Shown: one piece after another, positions 25,301 through 34,700 of the stretch | Numbering within the stretch: position 1 is the stretch's first letter | Layout of the letters: each line of letters opens with the position of its first letter | NCBI GenBank assembly: GCA_022605955.1 | Contig: JAKCOZ010000003.1 | Span: 43,426,761-43,490,760 of the forward strand | From: Rallus limicola | Lineage: Eukaryota; Chordata; Aves; Gruiformes; Rallidae | Length of the DNA stretch: 64,000 bases | Reading direction: 5' to 3' | Notes under the pieces: model-generated | What the model was told of the DNA's origin: nothing | Database searches by the model: none | The model's input: the letters and a program-made list of their open reading frames with translations, nothing else | Program-made: the position numbers and the translations under genes

Positions 25301-28300
25301 AAGACATGCAACTTCAGGCTTCATGCTGACTACCTCCTTTGTCTGAGAAGAAACTTAAATGTCTCCTCTTTTTATATATGATTCAACACTTCAGCACCTC
25401 TATGGCCAGATGAGGCTGTAATTAACTGTGGACTAAAACTCTAGTACTTTCTGAGAACCTGGCTCCACTTAGGCTACTTGCATGTCACAAATACTGACTG
25501 TATTAGCTAAGTGCAGCTGAACTTGGGCCAACTCTCTCCTGCTCAGTGGTGCTTCCTGACATCGGGACCACCAAAGCTTTCATAAACTCAACACATGTTA
25601 ATGAACAACTCCTAGCAAAGGGACACGGTGAGGACCTCACAGCAGACGTGCACGACACATTTCCACTCCCCTTCTTTTTCCCGTGGCAGAAGAGGTTTTC
25701 TGAGGTAACTGGTGGATTTATATTTCTCCACAAAGAGGTGTTGCTCAGGCAATAAATAATGAAAACCCCTCCCCCTAAAAATCAGTGTTCCTGGTCTTCT
25801 CCTTCTAAGCCACCATACTCAGCATGGCACTGACTTAGCCCTGACTTGTCTCAGCCCTCAGGTAGCCATGTAAACTCTTTTCTGTACAAACCTTGGAGAG
25901 ACTGCTGACATCTGCACTCAACAGCTTACCATTGCCTGGTTCTTCAGTACTTCTCACCCTCCGATAGCAAAGCCAGGCCCACGCGCAGGGGAGAGAAAAG
26001 AACTGTTCACTGAAGAGAGAACATGCTCAGCCTTAGGTTTTGACCTTGACTGCACTAGGCTGGCTAAACTAATCCAGGATAATTACACTGAGGGCCCCTT
26101 TCCTGCCTCCTTCCCCCTAAAGAAAGGATAAAGTTTATGAAAACCACCTTTCTCCAAGCCAGGGCAAGTATTCATATAGAGGTGAATATAAGACTTGGCC
26201 TACTGAAAATAAAATTTACCAAGCTAAGCAAAAGATGATATTTTACAGAGGTTGCCCCTTTCTTATGCTTCTGCATATTCAAAACTCAGGAAAACCCCTT
26301 TCTGAAACATTTTGTTGGACTTCCACTGTTTACTTTTTAGCTTTTAAAAATAAGAATCCCAAAGGCATTGAGTGGTTAAATATCAACAATAACTTCTCGC
26401 TCAGCAGTTGATTAGTAAAACCCTGAAAGGACCAAGAATTACAGCTTTCAGCTGTAAGGCATACAATGTAAGGTCTTTTGATTATGTATATTCCTGCCCA
26501 GCACAGGAAGGCAAAAAAGTCCACCTGCTCACTAGTTAATAGCATTTCCTTTCATACTTGGGTATCATTTCCATTCTGAATTAAACCTGATAATCATCCA
26601 AAAATCTAAATTAAACATATATCCTGTCTTCTTGTGTATTTTTCAATTACAAACGTGATATAATTTGCATACAAGTGCAAATGATAGCAAGACTGCAGTA
26701 CAGTGCCACTGAAGATGTGCAAAGTGGTTCACAAATATCTGTGTTATCAGCCTAAAAATCTTTGGGTGGGATTTGAAGGTGTAAGGACACTGAGATGCAA
26801 CAGCTGCAAAGAAACAAACAGCCTATCAGGTGCAGATGTAGCAGAAGGCCACACTGTTCATTTATGAGGAATTAAAAAGTCAGAAAAAATTGTTAGCATC
26901 TTTTATGCTCACAAAAAAATTGTCATGCTGTCTAATGTCCATGCACACTCAATTCCCAGCTGCCAGACACCGTCTGGACTCGAGGTAAGTGTGTGCAGTG
27001 GAGCGTGTTACAGACTTCTTAATGACACACTCATTAAGAAGCTATCCTCAAAAGTTGCCCTTTGCCAATTCTGTATGCCTCAGAAAACAAGATAAGTTGT
27101 CTGCACCCCATGTTCTGCTGGACACATGCTGCAGTGCCACCTCACCTCCCACATTCTGCACACTGAATTTCAGAAATACAGTAACAGAGGTAGTAGTACG
27201 TACACACTCAGACATAATGACACCTATAGGCACCACGTTTTACAACTGCCACAGAAGCTACAAAGCCTAGCACCTCAGAAAACTTGTGTTTCCCACTTCC
27301 ATACCTCAAAGTATCTTGGTCTATTAAATTAATATCCCAAACCAAACTTTGTCATATATAAACTTTGGCCACAGACCTTTTCCTCATAGATTGAAAGTGA
27401 CAGGTCTCTTTGACTCATGTCCCAAGTTAGTCAAACAGGTAGGTCTCATTCTTAGAGCCTTACACAAAGCTGAAGAAACACAGAGACCAACAATATTCAC
27501 AGTCAACAGAGACTAATTAATGATGTGTTTTAACCCAAATGGATTAAACCAGGGAAAACCCAGAAACTAGGAGTTTTAATCATGTTTCTGAACGGTGGAT
27601 AGACGTTTACCTGCATTCACATCAGGTTTGTATCTAATTCCTATATCAGTATTATGTAAAAAAGATTTATGTGCATTCATACTGAGACACTGACACAGCT
27701 TTTGGTGATAAGAATGCGAATCCAGTTCTAATCAAGGCCTTGAATAGAAGCAGACCTGTAAGTAAAAGTGTGTAGACAAAACAAATCCATTCTTTTGCTA
27801 AAACCCCCAGAAATCTTAAAAGCACATAATCACACTTTCCCAGGCTTCATTTAGCAGATATGTAAAGGCATGTGCTCTGTATTGAAAAAAACCTTCCAGA
27901 CACCAGCCACACAGTAGCAAATACAAACCCATATTAAAAAAAAAACAAAACCAAAAAAAAGGTTTTCTGGTCTCTGCTATGTGCTTACAGTTAAGAAGTG
28001 ACCTACAAAGAGATTATTTAAGGAACAGGAAAAGGGAGCAGAAGAAGAATTAAGCCACAAATTTCAGCCCCAAGTTGGCTTTTTTAACAGCCAACTGTGT
28101 TGCCAAAGTGCATCATTTTATCATGTTTTGCAAACTTTCTGACGTTTTTCTTACACCTCCACTTACATAATCTCAGTGTGCGTAATTTAAAAAGCTGTCC
28201 TGTTCATCAAGGTAGAGATAGGCATATCAGAACACAGGGAAAAAGTGTAAAAAAGCTTAGAAGCTGGAAAAGGTCAGTAGTTTTCATTTTCCTGTTTAAA

Positions 28301-31300
28301 CCTCATGACACTTTGGACTTGCAGTTTGTGAAACTCCATTCAGCCAGGGACTCCTATCACTTTTGAAAACATCCCGCTGACCTTAAAGTATTCTGACACT
28401 GTACAAATATAAGTTTGCATACTAATCAAGAGAGTTCAGCTTCATGTTTTTCATGTTTCCTTCCTAGGAGGCCCAGGGCGACCTGGTAACTCATTGTGAT
28501 GAAGAAAATTGTTCATCACTGGTTTGCTGGGTAGAGAATGTGAGTTTTGAGGAAGTAGCAGCATCTGGAATAATAATCAAAAGTTAAACTGCCCACATCA
28601 GACACAGGATGCCAAATATGATAAAATGCATTTGCCACAATCAGCGCACCTGAACTATGGTTTTAAAAAGGGGATCTCTGATAAACAGCAACTTTGCAAT
28701 GTTGTATACACAGAAATGGAAGTATTATTAACTAGGCACAAAAATCATTAGAAATTATACAGCTAGACTGTGTAAACTCAAGCCCATAGACATGTGCACA
28801 CACAGAGTAGCAAATACCTGCACGTAACATCAAACATTTACACAACCCTCTAGTTAACGGAAATAACTCAGCCTATAGCCAGCATTAGCATCACCCACCC
28901 ACCACTGATACTGAATTTTTACATGAATTCTGAAGCAAAAAACTGTAATAAAGAGGCTGTATCAGAGAAAATGTTATAGCTTAATTTGATCTACACTATA
29001 AACCTAAAGACGACTACTGTGTGTTGCACTCTCACGAAGCCTACCCTGTAAGTCATGTTACTGTTAAACTTTGCTGTAAAACAAATTGCAGCTTAAAGTT
29101 TATTTATGTCATTTTTAATGGCAGAGCCCCGGAAGCATGCTCTCCTTCTCACCCCAGGCAAACTCAAACAGAGAGTGTGACACCTCTGAAACGCAACTGG
29201 GCCCAAGTTCAGATGCTGCACAGGGACCTGCCAGCTCAAGTCCTGCAGCTGGCAGAGTGTAGGGAAACTGCTGCTCTTGCACCATGCACATGGGTGCTCG
29301 CCCTGCTCCGAGGCACTCCCTGTCAAGCAGATCCTTAGCTGCAGCTGGGAGGCTTGTAACTCAATCCAGCAGACCTCTTGCCATCCATCAGTCCCTCTGC
29401 AATATCTGGAATTAGCCCAAGACAATAAAAGGCAATTGCTGTCAAGACTTTGCAAGTAATCCTTTCCATAGGAGGAAAGGATTCGGGAGAAAGCCATACC
29501 ATGACAGGACTTCCTGCACACAAGAGATTGCATCAAACTGTTGGGAGTGCTGCTACTCATGCTGCTCTGCAGCACACCGACAGCCTCATCTCTGTGCCTT
29601 CTCAGAAATGCATTGTCTCTGGAAAGGCCATGCCACAGCTGCCTTGGTAGGTTTGTCCCAAACACGACCATAGCAAAAGCCAGCAGCTCACATCACACAA
29701 CAGTGTAGATCTTCTGTACCCCAACTCTGGATTTACACTGGTAAAAATAGAGATCAGAATGTATTCCTAGTAATGTTTTTATCTTTTCCTGGAACCCCAA
29801 TGTTATCTTCACCTAGAGTATCTTCTTCTATGTTGTTTATGAAATACTCTGGATTCCTCAAGGTTTGGATCATGTATTTCCCATGGTTTCAAAACATATT
29901 TTTATTGTGATGTGCAAGAAACAGCAGGACACTGAAGGCTTGGATGGTTGCAGGATGATAACAACCTGTTTCCATCTAACCTTTTCCTGAGGAGAAGGAA
30001 CAGGATAACCATTAGTAAATCTGTGGCAAATCAACTCCTACGGGGATAAAAGCTTGCTTTGGGATGATAGTTATTTTACTGTATGAAACTTGGATACTGT
30101 GATGAAAACTGCTTTTGATTGCCTCTGATGGCACAAAATTGGATTCAAAGTGAGACCACATTCCTTCGCCTGTGCCCTAGCACCCCATCCTCTTACCTCT
30201 GAATACTTCCCTTCAGCTTCCTTGTACACAAAAGGAAATAAAGGCAGCCACAGTGGAAAAAAAAAAAAAAAAAGCAGTAGTTTCCATATTCCATTTTAGT
30301 CTCACACAGTACCTCTAAGACCTACAGGCACATTTTTTTCTAAGACTCTGGACTTTTACAGATTCACTAATCTCCCATGCATGATATCTAAGAAGACTGA
30401 GACAGGACACCGCTAGATAACTTTTAAGCAGTAGTCTCCTGAAACTTTATTTTCCTCTTTGCTCGGGAAAGCTGCGATCATGCTGTGATGAAGAAGAGAG
30501 CATTAGTAAACATCTAGTACCCAGCAAAGGCACGCGTTCCACTTTCTCCAACCCGGAGTGTGTCTATGCAGAAATGCAGGCACAGTAAGTAAAGTCTAAG
30601 TGCAGTCATATATGTATATACAGACACAGCCAGAGCATAGCCCTCTGTTCACTTTTTCCCCTATGCATTCTGCTGCATTAAAGGTATTAACTATAACTTA
30701 AGCACATTATCATGACACTGACGAAACTCAGCCTTGACTTAGACAATCTGGACCAAGAACCGTAGGAAGCCGGGATGCAGGGCTCCCACGGGATGGGCCA
30801 GTCCCACACAAAACAGAGGAAGTTGGGATGCAGGGAGCATCATGAAGGGACTCTCGGTCCCTCCAGCAGGGGACTCTTGAAAGCCACCTTGTTCCTGAGG
30901 GAAAAAACCCCAAAACAAAACACATCACAGATCTCCGCATCCCGTGCCATCAGCCCGGCTGGCTGTTGCCTGCGCTCCGGGCAGGGAACGCGCTCCGGCT
31001 CTGTCCTAACAGGACGGAGGATTCCCCCCGCCGCCCCAGCATCACTCTCCAGTGCCTTCCGAAGCCACCCCACGCCGCCCAGCGTCCCCCGCACGGCGGG
31101 AGCGCCTCGCACCGCCAAGTTGCGAACTCCCCTTCCCCGTGACGCCGGCGACGCTCCCCCCCTTCCACCCCCCCCCCCGCGCGCGCGCGCCCTAAACGCA
31201 GCAGGCACGCGAGCGGCTCCGCGGCACCCCCCGCACCGCCCCGCGGCCCCTCCCCGGCGCGGGGACTTACCGCCGGTGGCCGGAGCCGCGCCGAGAGCAG

Positions 31301-31352
31301 CCGCCCAGCGCAGGCAGAGGCAGAGGGCAGCCAGGAGCACCTTCCTCCCCAT
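16345..31352 (-). CDS. LPL: Lipoprotein lipase, complete ten-exon gene (coding span)
   Basis: LPL is the secreted triglyceride lipase that works on the capillary wall, hydrolysing chylomicron and VLDL triglyceride with apoC-II as cofactor and GPIHBP1/heparan sulfate as anchor. Joining exons 31352-31271, 24507-24344, 24219-24040, 23417-23306, 21447-21214, 20986-20744, 19658-19538, 18744-18562, 17440-17336 and 16390-16345 gives 1470 nt, 489 codons plus TAA, with no break. Every intron is GT-AG. Seen in the protein: signal peptide (about 1-25), GYSLG with catalytic Ser158, Asp182 (LDPAGP), His267 (CSHERS), lid cysteines 242 and 265, basic RKNR 305-308, RTKR 320-323 (proprotein-convertase site in the family), WSDWW 416-420 (lipid-binding loop), and N-glycosylation sequons at Asn69 and Asn385. 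The start is the conserved Met in a good Kozak context (G at -3 and +4). The protein is about 14 residues longer than mammalian LPL at the C-terminus, as in chicken. Hepatic and endothelial lipases share the fold, but the close match throughout makes LPL certain. Confidence 0.98.
17290..17316 (-). repeat. G run in LPL intron 9 (GGGG preceded by 15 consecutive G)
   Basis: The plus strand reads CCCC, G, C15 and A7. The LPL transcript therefore has T7, G15, C, G4 beginning about 20 bases after the exon 9 donor. It is a length-unstable homopolymer, so the exact count may also reflect sequencing or assembly error. Confidence 0.85.
17336..17440 (-). CDS. LPL: LPL exon 9
   Basis: The exon is 105 nt, bounded by CCACAG|GGTGGTG and GAGG|GTATGG. 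It encodes VVFCSRDG up to HRKRGG, with the Cys pair of the C-terminal domain (FCSR and VKCL). It ends with GG, two bases of a codon. In human, as I recall, the same position holds TG of a stop codon split by the intron; here the codon is GGT (Gly) and the frame continues into exon 10. A 15-base G run in the transcript starts 27 bases into the following intron. Confidence 0.96.
18562..18744 (-). CDS. LPL: LPL exon 8: Trp-rich lipid-binding loop
   Basis: The exon is 183 nt, bounded by CCACAG|GCCCGAAG and GAAAAA|GTAAGC, phase 2 at both ends. It holds the sequon N385-K-T and [10 protein letters not shown], whose tryptophans 416, 419 and 420 correspond to the human residues that contact lipoproteins. 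It ends in VKSGETQKK. Confidence 0.98.
19538..19658 (-). CDS. LPL: LPL exon 7: start of C-terminal PLAT domain
   Basis: The exon is 121 nt, bounded by CCAG|TCTTTCATT and ACACT|GTGAGTA. It encodes [12 protein letters not shown] up to SENIAFTL, the first strands of the PLAT/LH2 domain. It includes an N-T-T glycosylation sequon at Asn353 that human LPL lacks; chicken has N-V-T at the same place. Confidence 0.97.
20744..20986 (-). CDS. LPL: LPL exon 6: catalytic His, heparin-binding cluster, cleavage site
   Basis: The exon is 243 nt, residues 258 to 338 plus one base, bounded by TTTCAAG|ATGTGG and [20 protein letters not shown] contains lid Cys265 and catalytic His267. CRKNRC and KVNRVRTKR are the basic clusters that bind heparan sulfate. 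RTKR (320-323) matches the RxKR site cut by proprotein convertases between the N- and C-terminal domains. Confidence 0.98.
21214..21447 (-). CDS. LPL: LPL exon 5: catalytic Asp and lid
   Basis: The exon is 234 nt, bounded by AAAG|GGTTGGATCC and TTGCAG|GTGAGG. It encodes residue 180 (split) to 257 plus one base. LDPAGP contains catalytic Asp182, [13 protein letters not shown] is a calcium-binding loop in the family, and [17 protein letters not shown] is the lid with Cys242. Residues following Glu-Tyr-Ala read DALTRL, where chicken and human have a proline in place of the leucine. Confidence 0.98.
23306..23417 (-). CDS. LPL: LPL exon 4: nucleophile serine
   Basis: The exon is 112 nt, residues 143-179 plus one base, bounded by CTGCAG|GAGCAATTC and ATTACTG|GTAAG. 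It carries [13 protein letters not shown], the lipase GxSxG motif with catalytic Ser158 (equivalent to human Ser159 of the precursor), followed by the basic TKKKVNR segment. Confidence 0.98.
24040..24219 (-). CDS. LPL: LPL exon 3
   Basis: The exon is 180 nt, phase 0 at both ends, residues 83-142, from [11 protein letters not shown] to DWME. The acceptor is AACAACAG|GTGACAGG and the donor GGAG|GTAAGAC. It encodes the [17 protein letters not shown] core, almost unchanged from chicken and human, which is part of the alpha/beta-hydrolase domain. Confidence 0.98.
24344..24507 (-). CDS. LPL: LPL exon 2
   Basis: The exon is 164 nt, residues 28-82, starting after CTGCAG with AAGCTGAG and ending ATCCATGGGTGGACG|GTAAG. 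It encodes the start of the mature enzyme, including the conserved NHTSKT sequon (Asn69, equivalent to human Asn70) and the FVVIHGWT strand of the lipase fold. It is one codon longer than the human exon as I recall it (161 nt), compensating for part of the shorter exon 1. Confidence 0.97.
25174..25194 (+). repeat. Candidate G-quadruplex in LPL intron 1
   Basis: Four G tracts of 4, 5, 5 and 4 bases are separated by single bases A, C and C. One-base loops give one of the most stable quadruplex patterns known. It lies on the template strand for LPL and continues into a purine-rich stretch to about 25228. Confidence 0.8.
30257..30273. repeat. Poly(A) run in LPL intron 1
   Basis: Seventeen consecutive A on the plus strand, a simple homopolymer. 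Confidence 0.9.
31271..31352 (-). CDS. LPL: LPL exon 1 (coding part): signal peptide
   Basis: The exon has 82 coding nt: 27 codons plus one base. It encodes [14 protein letters not shown] followed by [13 protein letters not shown], a basic n-region with a hydrophobic leucine/alanine core, which is a typical secretory signal. The donor is GGCG|GTAAGT, phase 1, the same phase as human intron 1. The signal peptide is the part that differs most from chicken. Confidence 0.96.
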
Positions 31353-31530
31353 CCCGCCTCCTCGCTCGCCGCGCTCCGCCGGGGCAGAAAAGTTTCAGAA
31401 AAAAAATAAATTAAAAAAAAAAAATTTTTTTTAAATTTTAAAAGTGGTGTTTTTTCTCTTTTAAATACAACTGCAGTGCACAAGTAACGCGAAGGCACTG
31501 AGCCACTCTAGAAACACCCCAAACCAACGC
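31353..31530 (-). other. LPL: LPL 5' UTR (start site approximate)
   Basis: This stretch runs between the predicted start site and the ATG. It contains an unusual A/T run (about 31400-31441: A-rich, then T-rich) inside otherwise GC-rich DNA. In frame just before the ATG the codons read G-E-R-G-G-G. In chicken the equivalent stretch begins with an extra upstream Met, but here that codon is GGC, so translation must start at 31352. Confidence 0.6.
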
Positions 31531-31557
31531 TCTGCCACAGCCGGCCCCTCGCCGGGC

Positions 31558-31608
31558 CCTTATGTCCCCGCCAATATGCAAATATGCAAATGTTCCCACA
31601 CCCATTGG
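31558..31608 (-). promoter_or_regulatory. LPL: LPL core promoter: CCAAT box, two octamers, TATA-like CATAAGG
   Basis: Reading the minus strand, a CCAAT box lies at 31608-31604, then two abutting copies of the octamer ATTTGCAT at 31591-31584 and 31583-31576, then ATTGG (an inverted CCAAT) at 31575-31571, then ACATAAGG at 31565-31558. The human LPL promoter, as I recall it, has the same order: CCAAT, an octamer bound by Oct-1/NF-Y, and a CATAAG TATA-like element about 27 bp before the start site. That places the transcription start near 31530 and gives a 5' UTR of about 180 nt, close to the human length. GC boxes flank it upstream (GGGCGTGGCC at 31620-31629 and GGGCGGGG near 31647-31654 on the + strand). 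The start site itself is inferred. Confidence 0.85.
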
Positions 31609-31715
31609 GTGCGGGCCGCGGGGCGTGGCCGGCGCTGTCCGAAGGTGGGCGGGGTGAGGGGCCGCGCCGCTCAGCGGGGAGCGGCGACCCCGGCCACCCC
31701 CGGGGCCACGGGGCG

Positions 31716-31790
31716 CTCGGCTCGGCTCGGCTCGGCTCGGCTCGGCTCGGCTCGGCTCGGCACGGCACGGCACGGCACGGCACGGCACGG
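31716..31790. repeat. Pentamer array (CTCGG)9 then (CACGG)6
   Basis: Nine perfect CTCGG units (31716-31760) are followed directly by six perfect CACGG units (31761-31790). The two unit types differ by one base, so the second block probably arose by a T-to-A change that then spread by slippage. The array lies about 110 bp upstream of the LPL CCAAT box and produces a spurious repetitive open frame on both strands. Confidence 0.97.
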
Positions 31791-34700
31791 CTAGCCTCGG
31801 TGCCGCCGAGCCCCTGGAGCTCAGGCAGCGCGCCTCAGTGTCTGTGGACCCCTCGGCACCGAGCCCGGCTCCCCCTCGCCATCCCGCATCTGACCCAGCT
31901 CAGCACCCTGCCTGCCGCGCCGTGCCTCCCCGGCCCTGCCTGCACGGCCAGGATGTGGCCGGGCCCCCGTCCCCTTGGCCCTCCGTGCCTTCGCGACCTA
32001 GTTCCGCTGTGCCTCAGATAAGATCTTTCTTATCGTTCGCGTTTCTGCCCCAGGAATGCTATCTGCGCTTCCCGTTCAGTGCCGGCGAGGGGCCTGCTGC
32101 TGTACCCTTGAAAAACCTTCGCGGAAGCCTTGTTTTGCCGGCAGTTAAGGAGGTGCAAGTTTGGAGCGCAAATTAAGTCGCTGGAGATTGCATCTGATCT
32201 GTGCTCTGGAGAAATGTAAAGCCGCCTCCTTGAGCTTTTCAACTCCCTGCCCTCGCCTTGGCCATAGGGTTTGTGAGCAGCTTGGCATCGGTGGCCACAG
32301 GGTGAGGGATCACTTACGTAAGGACATGTAATAAATATTAAATTAATAACCAGGCCAGTTCTCATTTGACAGCGCTGCGTGTTGTCAAAGGCCCAGCTTC
32401 GTAAAGATGCTTATGGCACTTGGAGGGAATGAGGGCTCCCTGGGCTTTGATACCTGAAGTAAATGGGATTCACTTTGAGAGTAAATGATTCTTCTCAGCT
32501 ACCTGAGGAGGAGGTAACTCCTCTAGTGTCCTCAGGAGTGCCTGAGGAGACTAAAATATACCTGGTTCATATTAGCAAGGCTATTCAGTAAGAGGTTGCT
32601 TGAGTGTAGCAGAACTGGGTCACCTTTACAAGGTAAGTTTCCATTAAAAGACCAGTAAGATCTGTATGTGAGAATACGTCTCCCCCACGACACAACTTGA
32701 AGTTCCTCTGCTGCCAGCCCCTATTTATATCCAAAAAGGCATTGGAAGAATTTAATGAGGGTGCAAACTGATCGTGCTGAGACTTCCTTTCCAACTGAGG
32801 CAACCAGGACTGCAGGGTCAGGGAGGAGGTCTAAAGTAGTGGCTGGTGTGGTGGGAGAGGGTAGGAGTCAGAGGCATGAGGAGACTGGGTTTAAGGAAAG
32901 AGACCAGCCTTCCTCACCAAAGGATGATGGTGGTGGTGTTAGCACGGGAAACTATGGTTTGTGCTGCAGCATGCCAAGTATTTGAGACACACTCATAGAA
33001 AAAATAGCAACAATTTTCTCATGTCTTTTTTTGGTTTTCTTCCCCACAAGTGTGGACCAAACAATGTGTTTTCTCTTGATACAATTTAGTCGAAGCTCTA
33101 TAGTGTAATTTCCCGCCCCTAGAAATCAGCCAGACTCTATCTAGGTTCAGACATCCTTCCTAGAAAATTCCGGTCCCTGCAGGCAACATTTGGCAACCTA
33201 GAAGAACAATTAATTTAATGCAAGCTGCTGTAATGGAGACTGTCAGGCCACCTTCATCACAGGTGATGCTACCAGAGCAAACCAGTATGAAGACCCCAGT
33301 TTTGCACAGTTGCAACCATGACTACTGCAGCAGAAACTTGCATTACCATATGGCTGTGGGAAAACAGCTAGTGTAGGATCAGATTAAGTAGGTGAGAAAG
33401 AGCAGTGGCAATGCTTGGCCAGCCAGCCTCAGTTGGACTGCTGGTCCCTGCTAACCTCTGCTAATTCACAGGCTGTAATCAGACTTCCAGTTCATTCCCA
33501 ACACTGATTGTGAAACCCATCGGTAGCAAGGGTAGACAGCAGATTTACAAGCTACTCAGAATAAAGTCTAACCTGTTATGCTGAAAGTGCTCCTTGGCAC
33601 AGTTGTTTTGTCCCTTCTAAGCCCATGCCTCATTATAAGACAGCCTCCACCTAAAGCAGAGAAGGAAGATTAAAACCAAATCACTCAAAGAAAACTTGAA
33701 TGTTACGAAAGATGGGGGCAGGGGGGATAATTCTGGTTTCTCTGGTCTTGAACAAGTTGCCTAAGTCTGTTGTAAACCCAACTGCAAAATAATCTGAAGT
33801 GGATGGGACTTGAGGAAGGCAGAAGGTGTCCCTGAACACTAAACAATGTGCAGTTGCACCAGTCTGACACAGCACATTTCCCACCATGTAAAAAAACCTT
33901 TCTTTCCCATGTAGTTAACGATGATTGCATGAAGAAACTTCATGGCATCAAGTCAGTGTGCTTCAGTGCAATCATTAACTGGATTTGAGTTTTGTTTCCT
34001 CTGTAAAATACATAATCCTATAGGGGAAAGCAAAGCTCCATCTGTAAAACAGAACCTGATTTATAGTACTCAGGGGTTCCAAAGTGGGTGGAAGGTAATA
34101 CAGTGAGAGCTAAACTACATTATTTCTAACAAGGGGAGGGGAGGAAGTCTGGAGGAATGGAAACAGGAGTTGCATAACTAGGCTGATACTTGCACCCACA
34201 GACCATGTGGAAGGTTAAAGCCAGAACAAGTGTCTCCAACACAACATGGGCAGCACTGGTTTGTGTGGTGTGGCTGTGCTAAACCCTGGGTAAAATTACT
34301 GGCCTCATGCAACAGCAAGGACTGAGAGAATCAACCCCAAATTTTCATTTCCACAGCAATGCTCCAAAGACAGCTTGAAACACAGGGCAAAAGGAGAGGA
34401 GGGGAAGAGAGAGAGACTAACACCAACTTGCAAAACTCTTGTGTTGCTTTAAATCTATTCAGATAAGATTTGATGGCTGAGGATGAGAGGTCTTCCAGCA
34501 AAAGTATCTGCTTAGAAACACACAAAACCAATGTTCTGCAAGTAAGAAAGAAGTCTTTTCTCCACCCCCAAAATTTAAATTTTCTCTTCCCTCCTCCCCC
34601 CAAAGAAAAGTGAAATTAAATCCAAACAGTCAGACCGAGATAGTGAGCTTCCAAATTATTTCTTTGCTGGTAAGTTCAAACAAACAAACAAGGAATCCTT

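Larger units (their letters stand above)
24508..31270 (-). other. LPL: LPL intron 1 (6.76 kb)
   Basis: This is the largest intron, running from the phase-1 donor GTAAGT at 31270 to the acceptor CTGCAG ending at 24508. It holds a GC dinucleotide stretch next to the donor (31179-31190), a 17-base A run (30257-30273), an A-rich tract (27929-27960) and a four-tract G-run at 25174-25194. It also has an unassigned 192-codon open frame at 29671-29093, which is reported separately. No repeat family is recognised in it. Confidence 0.9.
30945..31990. promoter_or_regulatory. CpG-rich region over the LPL promoter and exon 1
   Basis: Base composition changes sharply to GC-rich DNA with many CpG dinucleotides from about 30945 to 31990, against AT-rich DNA on both sides. 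It covers the 5' end of intron 1, exon 1, the core promoter and about 400 bp upstream. The limits are judged by eye, not computed. Confidence 0.7.

Noticed and set aside
30840..31270. Continuation of the LPL exon 1 open frame beyond 31271
   Set aside because: A strong donor and the phase match with exon 2 show that this part is intron 1.
30775..31434. 219-codon plus-strand open frame and 182-codon minus-strand frame across LPL exon 1
   Set aside because: They are shadow frames in CpG-rich DNA; the minus frame at 31352 with the GTAAGT donor is the real exon.
31438..31794. Repetitive Arg/Ala/Pro/Ser or Gly/Ser/Leu open frames on both strands near the LPL promoter
   Set aside because: They come from the CTCGG/CACGG pentamer array and surrounding GC-rich DNA, which lowers stop-codon frequency.
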